A stretch of 64,000 nt of DNA. It comes from a bacterium. GTDB taxonomy: Bacteria > Cyanobacteriota > Vampirovibrionia > Gastranaerophilales > Gastranaerophilaceae. Both the position numbers and the translations under genes were made by a program. The first letter of the stretch is position 1; each line of letters opens with the position of its first letter. Below the pieces are notes generated by a model. That model did no database searches. It saw nothing but the letters and a program-made list of their open reading frames with translations, and was not told the origin of the DNA. This document shows, piece after piece, positions 62,896-64,000 of this stretch. The stretch lies in assembly GCA_017941035.1 (NCBI GenBank), contig JAGAXG010000013.1:30779-94778 (forward strand). Direction: 5' to 3'.

Positions 62896-64000
62896 TTAAT
62901 AATCATTTTCAGTCCATGTAATAGTTCCTGAACAGTGTCTGAATCTATTATGTTCACAAATATATAAATCATCATCATCATGCCATAAATCATCATCACT
63001 ATTCCAATGACAAGGGTATCCATTGTCAGAAGGATATAATTGCGTAAGCATTTCTGTTTTTTTATTATATATATATATTATGCAACGAGAACCAGTATCA
63101 TTAAACGACTCGACTCTATAATCACTTGCATATGGCCCATCCGTATACGCATTTACTGTGTTGCTTGTATAATGAAAAATGGCATCCTTACCGGTATACC
63201 TTGTATCGGAAGCATAAGCAATAAATGTATTAGTCTCTTTGTCATTATTGGATATTACATGTGCACCTCGAGTATAACCCCTAGGATAATTCGAATACTC
63301 GTAGACCGCATGTATATAAACGATGTAATCATCACGAAAGTTTCCTGTTATTGAATATGAATCGACAAAAGAAGGATTATAAGTAAGAGTAGGAGACATT
63401 TTTATATCCCAAGTTGCAGTATATTGTTTTAAATCAGGAGATGCAGGTTCTATATAACACACATCACCTTCTGAGCTGTGAGAACTCGAAAATGAAGATA
63501 CATTACAACAAGCCTGAGTTTTTTCATCTTCATCCTTACTACCAAAATTACCAAATATACTTGAATTAGCATACCAAGTATCACAACAGCTTGATGCACT
63601 TGAAGTGTCTAAAGGATAACAATTCCCGCAATATGCCGTTTCGGTCCATTCAGAATGCGGGCATTTTTCTATATCACAACAATCATCACTAGGACCGTTT
63701 GGATGTAAACTACAATCACAATCATTTTCTTCTGGAACTTGACAATTCGCTGAAGATGACCATTTCTCATCCTCGCAACATACATCTGTATATACACTTG
63801 GCTCTACATTACATACTGCAGGCTCTGGATCAGGTTCCCCCAATTCTGCACATATTGCTCCTGTGTCTTTTTCATTCCCTGTGCTATTTTTATTATTTAA
63901 ATCTTTACTTACCTGAATTGCCTTCACTGCCCAACAATCTAATACTTGTATTTTACCTGTCGCAAATACACGCATACTAAATTTGTCATAGCTCTTCTTA
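62896..64000 (-). CDS. Cysteine-rich surface protein, 5' end outside the window (probable pseudopilin)
   Basis: The frame is open to the right edge: KKSYDKFS stands upstream of the first visible Met (63975), so the gene begins outside the window. At least 367 residues are visible. Residues after that Met start RVFATGKIQVLDCWAVKAIQ and then enter a region with repeated adjacent cysteines (DVCCEDEKW, DDCCDIEKC, SSCCDTWYA, QACCNVSS). The last 180 residues are globular, Tyr and Asp rich, with a DDDDLYICEHNRFRHC ending. The CC modules resemble the pseudopilin at 48421, so a pilin leader upstream is expected but not seen. Confidence 0.65.
   Translation of the reverse strand, partial: KKSYDKFSMRVFATGKIQVLDCWAVKAIQVSKDLNNKNSTGNEKDTGAICAELGEPDPEPAVCNVEPSVYTDVCCEDEKWSSSANCQVPEENDCDCSLHPNGPSDDCCDIEKCPHSEWTETAYCGNCYPLDTSSASSCCDTWYANSSIFGNFGSKDEDEKTQACCNVSSFSSSHSSEGDVCYIEPASPDLKQYTATWDIKMSPTLTYNPSFVDSYSITGNFRDDYIVYIHAVYEYSNYPRGYTRGAHVISNNDKETNTFIAYASDTRYTGKDAIFHYTSNTVNAYTDGPYASDYRVESFNDTGSRCIIYIYNKKTEMLTQLYPSDNGYPCHWNSDDDLWHDDDDLYICEHNRFRHCSGTITWTENDY

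Noticed and set aside
1..64000. Reassigned stop codons (TGA as an amino acid), which some low-GC bacteria show
   Set aside because: TGA ends nagA, miaA and other genes at the expected family length, so the standard code applies.
1..64000. CRISPR arrays, insertion sequences, prophage or integrase genes
   Set aside because: No regularly spaced repeats, transposases or integrases are seen. The S74 domains are phage-like but are fused to pilin leaders with no other phage genes nearby.

Overview
The window is AT-rich bacterial DNA (standard code; TGA is used as a stop) with short intergenic gaps and many small operons. A gut-type, non-photosynthetic relative of the cyanobacteria (Melainabacteria / Gastranaerophilales) is the best guess. 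The reasons are low GC, a four-domain S1 protein, ftsZ without ftsA/ftsQ neighbours, flagellar genes, amino-sugar and glycan genes, a superoxide reductase, and an anaerobe-type acyl-CoA dehydratase activase relative. This placement is inferred from gene content; no phylogeny could be run.

Layout. 0-4 kb: end of murE, then nagA, ilvD, uppS and rdgB in one direction. 4-10 kb: a complete RND efflux operon (adaptor, permease, TolC-like channel) and a small unknown gene. 10-23 kb: GH38 mannosidase, glmS, thrB, an unusually long mnmD-like methyltransferase, two flavoprotein genes, a lone ABC sugar permease, a phosphohexomutase, rsfS and rpiB. 23-29 kb (minus): hook/rod protein, fliK and fliJ, then rpsA and valS. 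29-36 kb: three large paralogous pseudopilins that end in an S74 chaperone domain, arranged around metK. 36-48 kb: MFS exporter, typA, dnaX, LD-carboxypeptidase, Usp, sigma factor, gcvPB, CoA-activase-like protein, membrane protein and miaA. 48-52 kb (minus): YhcH-like protein, a large Cys-rich pseudopilin, transketolase N-half and a WecG/TagA glycosyltransferase. 52-64 kb: secreted proteins, tRNA-Leu(CAA), ftsZ, nadK, a GIY-YIG protein, a two-component operon, a large SRP RNA, superoxide reductase, a two-HKD phospholipase-D protein and a second Cys-rich protein cut by the window end.

Themes. The cell wall and its sugars recur (MurE, NagA, GlmS, UppS, LdcA, WecG, YhcH, GH38). At least four, probably five, secreted filament proteins have type IV pilin-like leaders or the same Cys-rich architecture, which suggests a large surface-display programme.

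The most unusual signals are four. (1) A short palindromic repeat of about 36 bp is inserted in frame, four times, in the neighbouring mnmD-like and FAD oxidoreductase genes. (2) A pilin leader, YadA-like head repeats and an S74 intramolecular chaperone are fused in three paralogues. (3) A compact H-type pseudoknot in the metK leader would sequester the Shine-Dalgarno sequence. (4) Several genes have a perfect TATAAT exactly 6-7 nt before the ATG, implying leaderless transcripts; in one case two such promoters form a near-perfect divergent palindrome. Stretches without a protein gene longer than 300 bases are 52916-53375, which holds a tRNA, and 60245-60658, which holds the SRP RNA.
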